Shown: positions 7,642 to 15,395 of the stretch, piece after piece
Position numbering within the stretch: position 1 is the first letter of the stretch
Layout of the letters: every line of letters begins with the position of its first letter
From: Candidatus Saccharimonadota bacterium
Lineage (GTDB): Bacteria; Eremiobacterota; Xenobia; Xenobiales; Xenobiaceae
Length of the DNA: 25,842 nt
Direction: 5' to 3'
NCBI GenBank assembly: GCA_004554425.1
Contig: SFMI01000017.1
Location: 1 to 25,842 of the forward strand
The notes under the pieces: model-generated
Database searches by the model: none
Seen by the model: the letters and a program-made list of their open reading frames with translations, nothing else
What the model was told of the DNA's origin: nothing
Position numbers and translations under genes: made by a program

Positions 7642-8338
7642 TTATGGCTTGTGAAAGCGCTGCTAGGTAGGCACCTAAATGATTTTCGCGCAATGAAGCT
7701 GCGCTTTCATTAAGGAGGCGGCGCGAACTTAAGTAGGCTTGGCGGGGTATTAAGCCAAACTTGCGCATAAGAGCTGAGCCTTCGTGATCGTCTTCACCGA
7801 TTAAACGATCTACCAAGCCCAGCTGATAGGCTTGATGGGCCTCCCAGGTCTCTTGGCCTAAGATCAAACGCTTGGCCCAAGTTTGGCCTACAATTTTGGG
7901 GAGCATCCAGCTGCTTAGGCCTGGAGGTACGCCTTGAGTTGCGTCGGCACTGCTAAATTGAGCCTTAGAACTTGCCCAGCGCCAGTCACAGCTTAGGGCT
8001 AAGCTTAATCCCCATCCCTGACAATGAGCATCTATCTGAGCTATAGTGGGGCAAGGCAACTGTAGAAGCAAAGCCAGATCCTTTTCTAATTTGGCACACA
8101 GTGAAAGCATACATTTGGGAGATGTACGCAACTCTTCCAAACTCCAGGCTTGCCAAAAATGGTGAGCGCCGCTGCATATGAGCAAGCATCCTGAAGGTGG
8201 ATTATCGTCGAGGCATTTGACTGTTTCGTCGAAGTCTAAGACAAATTGCTCATAGATTTTATCGCAATTAAGTTTGAGAATAACGTTGTCTAGATTTGTT
8301 TCGGTGTCCTTTTGGTGTAATAGGTCTACAGAAAACAT
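7634..8338 (-). CDS. Crotonase-fold (enoyl-CoA hydratase/isomerase-like) protein with altered active site
   Basis: Protein of 234 aa, slightly shorter than the usual 255-260. The crotonase core is clear: CPTIAQIDAHCQGWGLSLAL (about 96-115) holds the second oxyanion-hole turn, followed by SCDWRWASSKAQF, the GVPPG turn and AHQAYQLGLVDRLIG (about 167-181). Several usual residues differ. The first oxyanion motif (F-C-A-G-A-D in relatives) reads FWQAWS at 61-66. By my hand alignment, the hydratase Glu pair falls on Asp132 and Arg157. A standard enoyl-CoA hydratase reaction is therefore doubtful; an isomerase, a thioesterase-like or a non-catalytic CoA-binding role is possible. The gene is co-transcribed with the GNAT gene, so both products may handle acyl-CoA. 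No fatty-acid or polyketide genes are adjacent. Confidence 0.8.
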   Translation of the reverse strand: MFSVDLLHQKDTETNLDNVILKLNCDKIYEQFVLDFDETVKCLDDNPPSGCLLICSGAHHFWQAWSLEELRTSPKCMLSLCAKLEKDLALLLQLPCPTIAQIDAHCQGWGLSLALSCDWRWASSKAQFSSADATQGVPPGLSSWMLPKIVGQTWAKRLILGQETWEAHQAYQLGLVDRLIGEDDHEGSALMRKFGLIPRQAYLSSRRLLNESAASLRENHLGAYLAALSQAINA

Positions 8339-8387
8339 GTATTTTAGGCTCTAAACAATAGAAATAAAGTTGGCGCCACGTTCTGCC

Positions 8388-8442
8388 TGGTATACTCTTC
8401 TTCCTTCCAATTACGGCTTTTCTTCGCAAAACAAGCCTTTTT
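8388..8442 (+). promoter_or_regulatory. Candidate extended -10 promoter and leader hairpin for the vor operon
   Basis: TG-G-TATACT at 8388-8396 matches an extended -10 promoter; the -35 (TTGGCG at 8370-8375) is spaced at only 15 nt and is weak. Just past the expected start, GGCTT (8415-8419) and AAGCC (8433-8437) form a small hairpin followed by five T (8438-8442). It could be a leaky early terminator or chance. The remaining leader to the vorB start is about 100 nt and contains the palindrome GTATTGACAATAC at 8504-8516. Confidence 0.38.
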
Positions 8443-8545
8443 GACGGTAGTTAATGGGGAAAAAGGATATTGGGGCTACTATTGGTGAAGTCAATCGGCG
8501 ACAGTATTGACAATACCTTCGTTTTTTTATGGAGGGCTTTTTTTT

Positions 8546-9958
8546 ATGCCTTTAATTGCTGAAGGCGGCCAGGCGCGTCCCAAGCCGCTCGTAATACCTC
8601 AATATTGCAAAGGCTGTGGCCGTTGCGCGGCAGCTTGTCCTAAGCAATGCATAGCTTCTACTGGAGAAGTAAGTCCGGAAACGGGTTATGTTCCAGTATC
8701 TATAGATTATAGCAAATGTATTGGCTGTGGAATTTGTTGTAGCTCTTGTCCTGAACCTTATGCGCTTCATCTCGATAATGTAAAATATTTTTGGGAGTTG
8801 TCCGCCCAAGAGCAAGAAAATGCCAAGCACGAAAAATTGCCTGTAGCCGAACCTATGGCCGGTAAGCTTATACCTTTACCTGACACTGAGCCCCTAATGA
8901 TTAAGGGAACTTATGCTTCGGCTATTGGCGCTCTTCTGGCTGGCTGTCGCCATTTCTTTGGCTATCCTATTACGCCTTCAACCGAAGGAGCTGAGCTGAT
9001 GGCCAAAATTCTTCCTCGTATTCAAGGTGTTTTTATTCAAGCTGTCAGTGAAGTAGCCACTGTAAATTACATGTATGGTTGCGGCGGCGCTGGCCGTCCC
9101 TGTATGACTTTTACTTCTTCTCCTGGTTTTAGTCTCATGTTGGAAGGCATTTCTTACATGATTGGCGCCGAAGTGCCTGGCGTTATTGTCAATGTTATGC
9201 GTGGCGGCCCTGGTTTGGGTAATATTGGTCCTGAACAATCTGATATAAAGTTGGTTTGCCGCGGTTTGGGCCATGGCAATACTCACGCTTTGGCTTTAGC
9301 TCCCGCCGATCCGCAAGAAATGCTCGATTTAACTATGGAAGCTTTTCGCTTGGCTTTTAAATATCGCCAGCCTGTAATTATCTTGGGTGATGGTTACCTG
9401 GGGCAAGTGACTAGCCAAGTAAAGTTGCCCAAATATATGGTTGAGCCAGGCATTCCCGCCTGGGCTGCTGCTGGCGATCGTGAGCATCGCGCCAACTTAA
9501 TTACTTCTATTAGGCTTACCGAAGCCGATTTGGAAAAACTTAATTATCATCTTAATGATATTTATGCAGAAATTACCGAGAATGAGCAGCGAGCTGATTT
9601 ATTCAAAACTGATGATTGTGAAGTGCTATTCGTAGCTGCCAATACTCCATCTCGTATGACTAAAGGAGCTATTCGTACTTTGCGTGCCCAAGGAATTAAG
9701 GCCGGTTTGTTCCGTCCTATTAGCCTGTGGCCTTTCCCCATTAAAGCTTTGTCCCAACTCTTAAAAGAGAGACCTATCAGTCGTATTGTGGTAGTGGAAG
9801 CTTCTCACGGTCAGCTGGAAGATGAAATGCGCTTAGCTTTGAGCCACGCCGGAATAACTGAACTTCCGCCTATAGCTCACGTGCAACATTCCGGCGGCAT
9901 TTTGCCTCAAAGTGCTGAAATAGCTCAAGTTGTGCTGAACATGGAGGTGGCGCAATGA
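8546..9958 (+). CDS. vorB: 2-Oxoacid:ferredoxin oxidoreductase, fused ferredoxin and alpha subunits (VorB-like)
   Basis: Part of an enzyme that oxidatively decarboxylates 2-oxoacids to acyl-CoA while reducing ferredoxin. I start it at ATG 8546 (MPLIAEGG, 470 aa), which has GGAGGG about 10 nt upstream; the frame extends 13 codons further to a TTG. Residues 21-35 (CKGCGRCAAACPKQC) and 58-68 (CIGCGICCSSC) are two 4Fe-4S motifs of a delta-type ferredoxin domain. From about residue 112 the alpha subunit follows, with GYPITPSTE, a QAVSEVATVNYMYG segment, and SSPGFSLMLEGISYMIGAE. NVMRGGPGLGNIGPEQSD is especially close to VorB of branched-chain 2-oxoacid oxidoreductase. The substrate could instead be 2-oxoglutarate or another 2-oxoacid. 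The stop overlaps the next start as ATGA. Confidence 0.92.
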   Translation: MPLIAEGGQARPKPLVIPQYCKGCGRCAAACPKQCIASTGEVSPETGYVPVSIDYSKCIGCGICCSSCPEPYALHLDNVKYFWELSAQEQENAKHEKLPVAEPMAGKLIPLPDTEPLMIKGTYASAIGALLAGCRHFFGYPITPSTEGAELMAKILPRIQGVFIQAVSEVATVNYMYGCGGAGRPCMTFTSSPGFSLMLEGISYMIGAEVPGVIVNVMRGGPGLGNIGPEQSDIKLVCRGLGHGNTHALALAPADPQEMLDLTMEAFRLAFKYRQPVIILGDGYLGQVTSQVKLPKYMVEPGIPAWAAAGDREHRANLITSIRLTEADLEKLNYHLNDIYAEITENEQRADLFKTDDCEVLFVAANTPSRMTKGAIRTLRAQGIKAGLFRPISLWPFPIKALSQLLKERPISRIVVVEASHGQLEDEMRLALSHAGITELPPIAHVQHSGGILPQSAEIAQVVLNMEVAQ

Positions 9959-11394
9959 ACCATGTCTTTTATGAAACTTTCGAGCGTCACGCTCATGGCG
10001 AAGGTGTAAAAGCTCATGCTACCCATTATTGCCCAGGTTGTGGTCATGGTCTGATCCATAAATATTTGTCTGAATCTATTGCAGAATTGGGCGTTCAAGA
10101 TCGCACTGTAGCTATTTCTCCTGTCGGTTGCGGTGTTTTTCTCTACTACTATATGAATGTAGGCAATGTGCAAGCTGCCCACGGTCGAGCTTCTGTGGTA
10201 GCTGCTGGTGTAAAAACAGCTCGTCCCGATTCAGTAGTAGTCGCTTATCAAGGTGATGGAGATTTGGCCTCTATCGGTTTGGCTGAAATAATTTCCGCTG
10301 CTCAAATGGGATTGCCTATTAGTATAATCTTTGTTAATAACAGCACTTACGGAATGACCGGTGGTCAAATGGCCCCCACTACTCTAATCGGCCAAAAAAT
10401 GGCTACTTGCCCGGACGGTCGCACTTCATCTATGGGCTTGCCTATGAAAGTTGCAGAAATGATCGCTGGATTAGATGGCCCTGTCTATGTAGAGCGTGTA
10501 GCTCTTTTTGATCATAAAAATAGGGTCAGGGCCAAAAAAGCTATCAAAAAAGCTTTGCAAGTACAAATAGAGGGAATAGGCTTCTCCTTTATTGAGGTCG
10601 TTTCCGAATGTCCTGTGCAAATGAAACTGGATCCAGTTAGAGCGTGCGAATGGGTTCGCGATAACATGATTCCCGTTTATCCTTTGGGAGTGAAAAAAGA
10701 TATTACTCAAGAGGGAAGAGAACGACCTCATATCAACCATCCCAACTATGAAGCGGAAGGCTTGCTTAAAGAAATAGGTGCTGTGCACGAAGTGGTGCCT
10801 AAATTTGCTTCTGGATTCCCTTCTCATCTTGATTCTGAAGATATAGGCATCAAGTTTGCTGGAGCTGGTGGAGATGGCGCCCAAACTGCAGCTTTATTGC
10901 TGGCTCGTGCCGCTTTGCAAGAAGGATTTGACGCGACTCATATCCCTAGTTATGGCCCAGAATCCCGAGGCGGTACTTCTTATGCCGATGTACATGTGGC
11001 TCTTGAAGTGCTCTCTCCGGCTGTGCCCACCCCACAAATTTTGGTCGCTTTCAATGCTCCGAGCTTAGTTAAGTTTGCGCCTACAGTGCAATCTGGAGGC
11101 ATTGTTATCTATGACAGCGCTGTTATTTTTGAAGTACCACCAGTACCTGAAGGTGTCAAAGTGTACGGTTTGCCCTTTGCGGAAATTGCTCAGAATTTAG
11201 GTACGCGTATTTTGAAAAACGTAGTTTGTTTGGGCGCTTTCTGTGCGGCCACTCAAATTTTCCCTGAAGCCACTTTCTTGGAAGCTTTAAAACATGGTTT
11301 AAAGAAAGACGCTAAAATCCAAGAAATAAATCGTCGAGCTTTTGCTGAGGGCGTGAAAGCCTTTAACACGCTGTATGGTAAACATTCAAACTAA
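9955..11394 (+). CDS. vorA: 2-Oxoacid:ferredoxin oxidoreductase, fused beta (TPP) and gamma subunits (VorA-VorC-like)
   Basis: Second polypeptide of the enzyme, 479 aa. The N-terminal part is the thiamine-diphosphate beta subunit. C26 and C29 in YCPGCGHG, C59 in SPVGCGV and probably C219 can bind the proximal 4Fe-4S cluster. GDGD at 100-103 and NN at 128-129 form the TPP/Mg motif. After a linker (about 250-295), a gamma subunit begins with GIKFAGAGGDGAQTAALLLA and continues with IPSYGPESRGGTSYADV, the CoA-binding-type domain of the family. Beta-gamma fusion, combined with delta-alpha fusion in the neighbour, compresses four classic subunits into two genes. The four-nucleotide overlap with the upstream gene implies coupled, equimolar translation. 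A strong terminator follows. Confidence 0.92.
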   Translation: MNHVFYETFERHAHGEGVKAHATHYCPGCGHGLIHKYLSESIAELGVQDRTVAISPVGCGVFLYYYMNVGNVQAAHGRASVVAAGVKTARPDSVVVAYQGDGDLASIGLAEIISAAQMGLPISIIFVNNSTYGMTGGQMAPTTLIGQKMATCPDGRTSSMGLPMKVAEMIAGLDGPVYVERVALFDHKNRVRAKKAIKKALQVQIEGIGFSFIEVVSECPVQMKLDPVRACEWVRDNMIPVYPLGVKKDITQEGRERPHINHPNYEAEGLLKEIGAVHEVVPKFASGFPSHLDSEDIGIKFAGAGGDGAQTAALLLARAALQEGFDATHIPSYGPESRGGTSYADVHVALEVLSPAVPTPQILVAFNAPSLVKFAPTVQSGGIVIYDSAVIFEVPPVPEGVKVYGLPFAEIAQNLGTRILKNVVCLGAFCAATQIFPEATFLEALKHGLKKDAKIQEINRRAFAEGVKAFNTLYGKHSN

Positions 11395-11437
11395 AACTAC
11401 ATTGGAAAAAATGTAGTGCATATACTACATGATGTGC

Positions 11438-11479
11438 AAAAAAATTTCCAAGTTCCTTAAGGAGCTTGGAAATTTTTTG
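11438..11479 (+). terminator. Strong intrinsic terminator after the vor operon
   Basis: AAATTTCCAAG (about 11442-11452) pairs with CTTGGAAATTT (about 11465-11475), extended by flanking A and T runs and followed by T residues. The A-tract upstream makes it likely to act in both directions. It is preceded by three alternating 7-nt arms at 11396-11430. Confidence 0.9.
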
Positions 11480-11569
11480 TATATCTTATAAAAAAAAGGT
11501 TTGTTTAAGGATAGAGCCAAACTTTGCAAGAGCTGATTGGTCGGCGAGAAAGTTTGAGGTGTCTTCATT

Positions 11570-12997
11570 ATGGATTCTGCTGCTGATAAAAAAATAAAAT
11601 CTCGTGCCAAATTGCCCTCTTGGCTGATCGAAGAAGAACCAAAAGTGCAAGAGGAAGTTGTGCTTTCTCACAAGATGACGGAGGCAGTTCCTACTGTTAC
11701 CGATTCTGTTACTGATAACGAAGATGCACTTTTAGGAGCTCCAAAGGCTTCTTATGCTGCTGAATCTGATGAATTTTGTACACCTTCGTCTCCTTTGGAA
11801 GCTCTGAGTGAAGCTGAAGTGCCGCCGGGTTTTGTTTCTAGTGCCGAGCACGAAGTCAAGGCTTCCCCAGAGTCTGCTAAAAATATCTCTGATTCTAAAG
11901 CAAATGTAGAAGTGGTCGAAGAAGCGACTACTCAAGAAAACAAAGAAGAAGCTGACGACGATCCCAAGGTAGCTAGAATTAAAGCTGATATGGCCGAGCT
12001 GGAAAAAGTTGTCAACAGTTTGGAATTTTTGTCCTATCTGAAGCCACGTTTGAACCGTATTCGTAAAAATGGCTGTGAAATTGGCGATTTAGTTGGCCTT
12101 TATCGCATGGCTTCTCAGGTTATGCTGGAAAATATGCAACGCCAAACGGAGATAATGCAACGCAATAAAACTGAATACGAGCGCCAAATGCGTAAGCTGC
12201 AGGAAGAAGTGCTCTTTGAACAGTCTAGCGCTTTAGTTTCAGGTAAAGCCCCTACGAAGAAGTCCTACGCTTCCCAGCGTTTGGCCGCTGCTGCTGAGGC
12301 TGCTGGAGTGTGTGTCAGTGCTGCAACTGGACAAAGTGCTCCTGTTTCTGCTTCAGAGCAACCGACGCCAACTGCTGAAGCTAAAGCGGAAGAAAAGGCT
12401 CCAGACAACAATGCTATAGCCGCTTTGCGCCGACAGATGGAATACAAGGACAACCTATTGCTCAAAGCTCGTATGGAAGCCGAAGATGCCGAAAAGCGTT
12501 GTGAAAAAATGGCTCAAGATGTTACAAACATTAAGGCTCGTTTGGAAAAAGATCTCAAACTTAAGAGCCAGAAAGCCAAAGAGTCTCTCTTTAATCGTTT
12601 GTTGCCGGTCTTGGATAGCTTTGATGGTGCTTTAAAGTCGTCTTCTAATACACAAGACTCAGCCAGTTTATTAGCTGGTCTGAAACAAATTCACAGTCAG
12701 TTACTCGATTGTTGCCAAGCTGAAGGCCTGGAAGCTGTGGAAGCTGAGGGATGTCCCTTCGATCCCAATTTCCATGAAGCTATGGGCCATGTCAAAACTA
12801 ACGCCGTTCCCGAAGATTGCATCTACGATGAATTGCGTCGCGGTTATATGCTTGATGGCAAGTTGTTGCGCGCTTCTATGGTACGTTTGGCTAGTCCAGA
12901 TCCAGATGCTCCGCAAATTGCCCAAGTTGAAACCAAGCCCACTGAAGATAGTGCCGCTCCTACTGAAGATGGTACCGAGCCACCCCAAGCCGAATAA
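11570..12997 (+). CDS. grpE: GrpE nucleotide-exchange factor with a long N-terminal extension
   Basis: Co-chaperone that releases ADP from DnaK. The protein is 475 aa, more than twice the usual 180-220. The GrpE domain is at the C-terminal end. It has a coiled coil (about 285-345) ending in LFNRLLPVLDSFDGALKSS, then the four-helix bundle, then the beta domain with CPFDPNFHEAMGHV and LRRGYMLDGKLLRASMVRLA (about 410-450). Before it lie an acidic, low-complexity N-terminus (1-130), a second helical/coiled-coil region (about 135-215, LKPRLNRIRKNGCEIGDL then MQRQTEIMQRN) and an Ala/Glu-rich linker. The start is ATG 11570, with GAGG 10 nt upstream. It is separated from dnaK by a terminator, so it is probably a separate transcription unit. 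The exchange-factor call is firm; the extension is unassigned. Confidence 0.92.
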   Translation: MDSAADKKIKSRAKLPSWLIEEEPKVQEEVVLSHKMTEAVPTVTDSVTDNEDALLGAPKASYAAESDEFCTPSSPLEALSEAEVPPGFVSSAEHEVKASPESAKNISDSKANVEVVEEATTQENKEEADDDPKVARIKADMAELEKVVNSLEFLSYLKPRLNRIRKNGCEIGDLVGLYRMASQVMLENMQRQTEIMQRNKTEYERQMRKLQEEVLFEQSSALVSGKAPTKKSYASQRLAAAAEAAGVCVSAATGQSAPVSASEQPTPTAEAKAEEKAPDNNAIAALRRQMEYKDNLLLKARMEAEDAEKRCEKMAQDVTNIKARLEKDLKLKSQKAKESLFNRLLPVLDSFDGALKSSSNTQDSASLLAGLKQIHSQLLDCCQAEGLEAVEAEGCPFDPNFHEAMGHVKTNAVPEDCIYDELRRGYMLDGKLLRASMVRLASPDPDAPQIAQVETKPTEDSAAPTEDGTEPPQAE

Positions 12998-13068
12998 CAT
13001 CTGAAATAGAAAAAACTATCGCCAATTGCACTGGAGCAAATCTGGAAGCAAGCCGGATGGGATAGTCA

Positions 13069-13109
13069 GACTAGATTGTTAAGAAAACATAACAATCTAG
13101 TCAATTTTT
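13069..13109 (+). terminator. Intrinsic terminator between grpE and dnaK
   Basis: GACTAGATTGTTA (13069-13081) and TAACAATCTAGTC (13090-13102) form a perfect 13-bp stem with an 8-nt loop, followed by AATTTTT. A terminator for grpE is the simplest reading; the perfect symmetry would also suit a protein-binding operator. Confidence 0.85.
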
Positions 13110-13138
13110 CGCCAAAAGGCCAATATTTGGGCTATTCG

Positions 13139-13236
13139 ACCTTTAGTGCGGCAAAGGTAAAAGCTAGGCTCTGTTGAACGGCAAGAAAGCCGTGAGCGTC
13201 TCGATTTGTCTTTCCAGGCGCAGAGCAGCGTTTTTT
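13139..13236 (+). other. Structured RNA candidate in the 428-nt grpE-dnaK gap
   Basis: The grpE-dnaK gap (12998-13425) holds no gene but much pairing potential. ACCTTT (13139-13144) pairs with AAAGGT (13153-13158). A three-way junction can then be drawn. The closing stem joins GCTCT (13168-13172) to AGAGC (13222-13226), extended by AAAA/GCT (13159-13165) with AGC and the T run (13227-13236). One arm is ACGGC/GCCGT (13178-13182 / 13189-13193) with loop AAGAAA. The other is GCGTCT/AGGCGC (13196-13201 / 13216-13221). It ends in six T, so it could be an attenuator, a small RNA or a riboswitch-like leader. I do not recognise a known class. The rest of the gap is AT-rich leader with a possible TTGAAT -35 box near 13323. 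Confidence 0.38.
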
Positions 13237-13366
13237 GTTGGCAAAAATTTTGGGCGCGAAGTTTGTTCACCCTGTGTAAAAACTATTTTTGCATAGGAGT
13301 AGAGTAAGGCGGCGCTGTTCCCTTGAATTTTTGCTTTTAGGGTAAAAAATATCAAAATTATAAAAG

Positions 13367-13390
13367 AACTCGGCGTTTAAACGCAGAGTT
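13367..13390 (+). promoter_or_regulatory. Palindrome in the dnaK leader
   Basis: AACTC-G-GCGTTTAAACGC-A-GAGTT is a near-perfect 24-nt inverted repeat, with a single G/A mismatch. Its central 12 nt, GCGTTTAAACGC, is a perfect palindrome. It lies about 35 nt before the dnaK ATG. It differs from the CIRCE element (TTAGCACTC-N9-GAGTGCTAA) and no hrcA is in the window. It may be an operator or an mRNA hairpin controlling dnaK. Confidence 0.5.
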
Positions 13391-13425
13391 AGTGTACGCT
13401 TGTGTTCGGAGGTTCCGGAAAGAAT

Positions 13426-15297
13426 ATGGCAGGCAAGATTGTCGGTATTGACCTTGGTACGACCAACTCAGTTGTGTCTATTGTTGAGGGTGGTCAACCT
13501 ATCGTTATCCCCAGTGCAGAAGGGGATTATCTTTTCCCATCAGTAGTCGGTTTTTCCAAAACTGGCGAGCGTTTGGTCGGCTCTGTGGCTAAGCGTCAGG
13601 CTGTTTCCAACCCGGATCGTACAGTTATTTCTATCAAACGTTATATGGGCACCGACCATAAAACGGTAATTGACGACAAGCAGTACAGCCCTCAGGAAAT
13701 ATCGGCCATGATTTTGCAAAAGATCAAAGCCGATGCCGAATCTTATTTGGGCTTCCCTATCGAGCAAGCTGTCATTACAGTTCCTGCTTACTTCTCCGAC
13801 TCAGAGCGTCAGGCCACTAAAGATGCTGGTACGATCGCCGGTTTGGAAGTTTTGCGTATTATCAACGAGCCTACTGCTTCTTGTATGGCTTATGGTTTGA
13901 CCAAAAATGACGACGATTCTTCTGACAAAACTGAAACCGTTTTGGTATGGGACTTGGGCGGTGGAACGTTCGATGTTTCCATTGTAGAAATTGGCGGTGG
14001 TTTGGTAGAAGTAAAAGCTACAGCTGGCGACTCTCACTTAGGCGGTGACGACTGGGACCAGCGCATTATGGATTGGCTGGCTGAAGAATTTAAAAATCAG
14101 CACAATATCGATTTGCGCACCGATCGCTTGGCTATGCAACGTTTGAAGGAAGCTTCCGAAAATGCCAAAATCAAGCTTTCTACCGAGACAACTACTCGTA
14201 TCAATTTGCCCTTTATCGCTGCCGACGCTACCGGCCCCAAACACCTTGATGTTGAGCTTACTCGTGTAAAATTCCAAGAACTGACTGCTGATTTGGTCGA
14301 CAGATGCGAAGAGCCTGCCAAACGCGCTTTAACCGACTCAGGTTTGGGCATTCACCAGATCAATAAAGTACTGCTGGTAGGTGGTTCAACCCGCATGCCC
14401 GCCGTCCAGGATAAAGTACGTTCTCTCTTCAACAAAGAGCCTTCCCGCGAGATCGACCCCGATAAGGTGGTAGCCATGGGCGCTGCCATTCAAGGTGCTG
14501 TTTTGGCTGGCGAAGTAAAAGATATGGTTCTTTTAGACGTAACTTCGCTTTCTTTGGGAATTGAAACTGTAGGTGGTGTCTTCACCAAATTAATTGAGCG
14601 CAACTCTCATATCCCTTGCTCTAAGACTAGAATCTTCACTACTGCAGCCGACGGCCAAACTGTAGTTGAAGTACATTGCTTGCAAGGTGAACGTGAGTTG
14701 GCAGCTCACAACAAGTCTTTGGGCCGCTTCGAATTGCGCAACATTCCTCCGGCTCCACGTGGTGTGCCTCAGATTGAAGTTACTTTTGATCTCGACGCTA
14801 ACGGCATTGTAAATGTCTCTGCCAAAGACTTAGCTACTGGCAACAAGCAAAAAATTACCATTCAATCTCCTACCAATCTCTCTCGCGAAGAAATTGACCA
14901 TATGGTCAAAGAAGCTGCTGTTTATGCTGAAGAGGACGGCCGCCGTCGCGAAGAGTCAACTATTCGCAACAAGGCTAATATCGAAATTGATACTGCCGAA
15001 CATACTATGCGTGACTTAGGCGAGCGCATTACTCCCGAACATCAGAGGGCTTTGCGCGACGCTATCGACCGTTTGCGTATGTCTATGCAAGCTTTCGACT
15101 TGCCCAAAATATCTGCCGATACTAAGGCTTTGTCCGATCAGCTCTTCAGTATTTCTACCGACGCCTACTATGCTTTGGAAACTGGCCGTGTAGGAGCCGA
15201 AGCCAAGAAACCTGAAGAAACTCTGCAGGCAGAAATTGAGGATGAACCCGCCGACGAAGATCTTTTCGGCTGGTTTGATAAAGAAGGATCTAAGTAA
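13426..15297 (+). CDS. dnaK: Chaperone protein DnaK (Hsp70)
   Basis: ATP-driven cytoplasmic chaperone, 623 aa from ATG 13426. The frame opens eight codons earlier at a GTG, but that stretch holds the GGAGG ribosome-binding site (13409-13413), so the ATG is chosen. The N-terminal ATPase domain starts MAGKIVGIDLGTTNSVVS and contains FSDSERQATKDAG, the INEPTASCMAYG segment and VWDLGGGTFDVS. LLVGGSTRMPAVQ follows near residue 325. The substrate-binding domain begins after VLLDVTSLSLGIET, with GVFTKLIERN in the normal place. The helical lid runs to the end. The tail is acidic (EDEPADEDLFGWF) but lacks the usual final EEV-type motif. Length and domain order are normal for the family. Confidence 0.98.
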   Translation: MAGKIVGIDLGTTNSVVSIVEGGQPIVIPSAEGDYLFPSVVGFSKTGERLVGSVAKRQAVSNPDRTVISIKRYMGTDHKTVIDDKQYSPQEISAMILQKIKADAESYLGFPIEQAVITVPAYFSDSERQATKDAGTIAGLEVLRIINEPTASCMAYGLTKNDDDSSDKTETVLVWDLGGGTFDVSIVEIGGGLVEVKATAGDSHLGGDDWDQRIMDWLAEEFKNQHNIDLRTDRLAMQRLKEASENAKIKLSTETTTRINLPFIAADATGPKHLDVELTRVKFQELTADLVDRCEEPAKRALTDSGLGIHQINKVLLVGGSTRMPAVQDKVRSLFNKEPSREIDPDKVVAMGAAIQGAVLAGEVKDMVLLDVTSLSLGIETVGGVFTKLIERNSHIPCSKTRIFTTAADGQTVVEVHCLQGERELAAHNKSLGRFELRNIPPAPRGVPQIEVTFDLDANGIVNVSAKDLATGNKQKITIQSPTNLSREEIDHMVKEAAVYAEEDGRRREESTIRNKANIEIDTAEHTMRDLGERITPEHQRALRDAIDRLRMSMQAFDLPKISADTKALSDQLFSISTDAYYALETGRVGAEAKKPEETLQAEIEDEPADEDLFGWFDKEGSK

Positions 15298-15307
15298 AAT
15301 GAAAAAA

Positions 15308-15395
15308 CGGCAGCTTTCGAGCTGCCGCAGTGCATAACGTCGGCGTCGAGGGCATTGCCATCTCTTACAGTGTCCATTCGGGTCGACGTTTTTTT
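15308..15395 (+). promoter_or_regulatory. Two hairpins between dnaK and dnaJ, the second attenuator-like
   Basis: CGGCAGCT (15308-15315) and AGCTGCCG (15320-15327) form a perfect 8-bp stem with a TTCG loop. It lacks a T tract on the plus strand, so it is more likely an mRNA stability or processing hairpin than a terminator. Downstream, AACGTCG (15336-15342) pairs with CGACGTT (15384-15390) and runs into seven T just before the dnaJ ribosome-binding site (GAGGAG). CGTCGA (15344-15349) can compete for the same partner strand. This could make dnaJ levels lower than dnaK. Confidence 0.5.

Noticed and set aside
8507..8545. Longer vorB start at TTG 8507
   Set aside because: The extra 13 residues are not ferredoxin-like, and ATG 8546 has GGAGGG at a suitable distance.
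10471..10884. A 137-codon minus-strand frame inside vorA
   Set aside because: It is antisense to an intact conserved gene, and has low-complexity composition and no ribosome-binding site.
13003..13425. CIRCE element for HrcA control of grpE or dnaK
   Set aside because: No TTAGCACTC-N9-GAGTGCTAA match was found; the palindromes present are different.
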